Assembly (NCBI GenBank): GCA_027323595.1
Contig: DAHWBL010000191.1
Span: 1-7,193, forward strand
Length of the DNA stretch: 7,193 nucleotides
Source of the DNA: Acetobacteraceae bacterium
GTDB lineage: Bacteria > Pseudomonadota > Alphaproteobacteria > Acetobacterales > Acetobacteraceae
Direction: 5' to 3'
Part shown: positions 5,994 to 7,193 of the stretch, one piece after another
Position numbering within the stretch: the stretch's first letter is position 1
Layout of the letters: each line of letters opens with the position of its first letter
The notes under the pieces: generated by a model
Database searches by the model: none
Told to the model about the DNA's origin: nothing
What the model saw: the letters and a program-made list of their open reading frames with translations, nothing else
Program-made: the position numbers and the translations under genes

Positions 5994-7193
5994 TCAACTC
6001 CCAGGACTGAAGGACGAGCGCTGCAACGACAACGACGGATCGCGCGCGCCCGCGTCGATGCCGCCGACCATGCCGGCCTGCCGACCGCGCACCAGCGGGC
6101 CGATGGCCACCAGTGTCGCGAACAGCAAGACGATCTCGAAATGGTACACGAAACTGTAGCCGGTCACCGGCCCCGCCAGCGCCGCGCCGAACAGCCCGTG
6201 CTCCGCGGCGCCACCAACAACGTCACGCAACACGCCGCCAAGCGCGATGGCGCCGCCCGCGGCGAACGCCTGCACCGCCCCCCACGTGCCGAGCGCGAGC
6301 CCGCTTTGTCCCGCCGGCGCCGCACGGATCGACGCCTTCAGCGTGCCCACCACGAACAACGCCGCGCCAAACCCGATCGCCCATGTCCCGATCGCGAAAA
6401 CTCCTGCTGATGCAAGCGGTTCTGCGAATATCACCGCGACGAACGCCACCAGCCCCGCAAGGGTTCCAAGGGCGGCGATGCGAAACGGATCGGCATCACG
6501 ATCGAGCATGCGCGACGACAGCAAAAATCCACACACCCCACCGACCGCCAGCAACGCGGTGAGGCTGGTGGTGGTGCCAACCGGCAGATGCAGAATCTGC
6601 CCGCCATATGGTTCGAGCAGAATATCCTGCATGCTGAACGCGCTGGTTCCCAGCCCCACCGCCACCAGGCGGCGGCGCGCGCCCTGGCCCTGGTTGAACC
6701 CCCGCCAGGCGTCGGCGAAGCTTGCCTCGCGTCGCGCACCCGCCCGCGAGGGATCACGCGCCTCCTGCTTCCACAGCGCGATCGCATTGAGAAACAGCGT
6801 TCCCACCGCCGACCCCTGGATCACCTGGATCAGCCGAACCTCGCTGAAATGGCGCAGCGCGACCCCGAAAACCAGCGCGCTCACCACCATCCCCAGCAAC
6901 AGCATCGCGCACATCAAGGTCACCACCCGGCCCTGCTTGTCCGCCGGCGCAAGATCGGTCGCGAGCGCAAGCCCGACCGTCTGCACCGTATGCATGCCAG
7001 CTCCCACCAGCAGAAATGCCAACCCCGCGCCGGCATCCCCGATCGACGCCGGCCCGTTGCTGTCACCCGACAGCACGATGAGCGCGAACGGCATGATCGC
7101 CAGCCCGCCAAATTGCAGCATGGTGCCGATCCACAGATACGGCACCCGCCGCCAGCCCAGCGCCGAGACATGCGTGTCAGACCGATAGCCGAT
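5994..7193 (-). CDS. lhaA: LhaA/PucC-family core antenna (LH1) assembly membrane protein, N-terminus missing
   Basis: This is the C-terminal 399 codons of an MFS-like integral membrane protein of the LhaA/PucC family, which helps assemble the LH1 antenna around the reaction centre or handles bacteriochlorophyll delivery to it. The frame is open to the window edge and begins within the family's early conserved stretch (visible residues IGYRSDTH, then GWRRVPYLW), so roughly 60 to 80 N-terminal residues lie outside. The family signature SMQDILLEPYGGQIL is at about visible residues 187-201, and an RGRVV-type loop (here KQGRVV) follows an early helix pair. About ten further hydrophobic helices can be seen. 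The gene ends with TGA four bases before the puhA ATG, which implies cotranscription and probably translational coupling. LhaA is preferred to PucC because puhA follows directly, the standard lhaA position. A GTG inside the visible part (7145) is not the real start, because conserved sequence continues upstream of it. Confidence 0.95.
   Translation of the reverse strand: MGYRSDTHVSALGWRRVPYLWIGTMLQFGGLAIMPFALIVLSGDSNGPASIGDAGAGLAFLLVGAGMHTVQTVGLALATDLAPADKQGRVVTLMCAMLLLGMVVSALVFGVALRHFSEVRLIQVIQGSAVGTLFLNAIALWKQEARDPSRAGARREASFADAWRGFNQGQGARRRLVAVGLGTSAFSMQDILLEPYGGQILHLPVGTTTSLTALLAVGGVCGFLLSSRMLDRDADPFRIAALGTLAGLVAFVAVIFAEPLASAGVFAIGTWAIGFGAALFVVGTLKASIRAAPAGQSGLALGTWGAVQAFAAGGAIALGGVLRDVVGGAAEHGLFGAALAGPVTGYSFVYHFEIVLLFATLVAIGPLVRGRQAGMVGGIDAGARDPSLSLQRSSFSPGS
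5998..6003 (-). promoter_or_regulatory. Ribosome binding site of puhA
   Basis: The minus strand reads TGGGAG here, 8 bases before the puhA ATG at 5989. It overlaps the last codons of lhaA, whose TGA is at 5996-5994, so termination on lhaA would leave the ribosome next to the puhA start. Confidence 0.7.

Noticed and set aside
3773..6010. Long + strand frames opposite puhA, puhB and puhC
   Set aside because: They have the same character: antisense to confident genes, with Arg/His/Pro-rich products produced by GC-rich codons on the other strand.

Overview
The window is a piece of a photosynthesis gene cluster of a purple (bacteriochlorophyll-a type) alphaproteobacterium. Every gene I can support lies on the minus strand, so the region is read from high to low coordinates. 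The DNA is GC-rich. The order lhaA - puhA - puhB - puhC - small ORF - acsF - puhE - hemA is the classic alphaproteobacterial arrangement of this block, usually found downstream of bchM. The use of the oxygen-dependent cyclase AcsF fits an organism that makes pigment in the presence of oxygen. I cannot name the genus from the sequence. A Rhodospirillales/Acetobacteraceae-like origin is only a guess.

Layout in transcription order. 7193-5994: lhaA, an LH1/core-antenna assembly membrane protein of the PucC/LhaA family; its start lies outside the window. 5989-5219: puhA, reaction-centre H subunit. 5208-4558: puhB. 4561-4100: puhC. 4103-3801: a 100-residue protein of unknown function. 3804-2740: acsF, aerobic Mg-protoporphyrin IX monomethyl ester cyclase. 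2727-1045: a 560-residue protein whose first ~247 residues are PuhE and whose remainder is a complete-looking CobW/COG0523-type G3E GTPase. 992-1: a 5-aminolevulinate synthase gene (hemA) that runs off the window at its 3' end and has an in-frame amber codon at position 143. The gene-free gaps are tiny (4, 10, 12 and 52 bases) and three successive junctions overlap by 4 bases, so this looks like one operon with its promoter outside the window. No intergenic stretch exceeds 300 bases. I see no RNA gene, mobile element, CRISPR array or convincing terminator.

The genes act together: ALA synthase supplies the first tetrapyrrole precursor, AcsF closes the isocyclic ring of bacteriochlorophyll, and PuhA, PuhB, PuhC, PuhE and LhaA build the reaction centre and its LH1 antenna. 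The two most unusual points are the PuhE-GTPase fusion, which would physically join a modulator of bacteriochlorophyll production to a metallochaperone-type GTPase, and the otherwise intact hemA gene broken by a single TAG codon.
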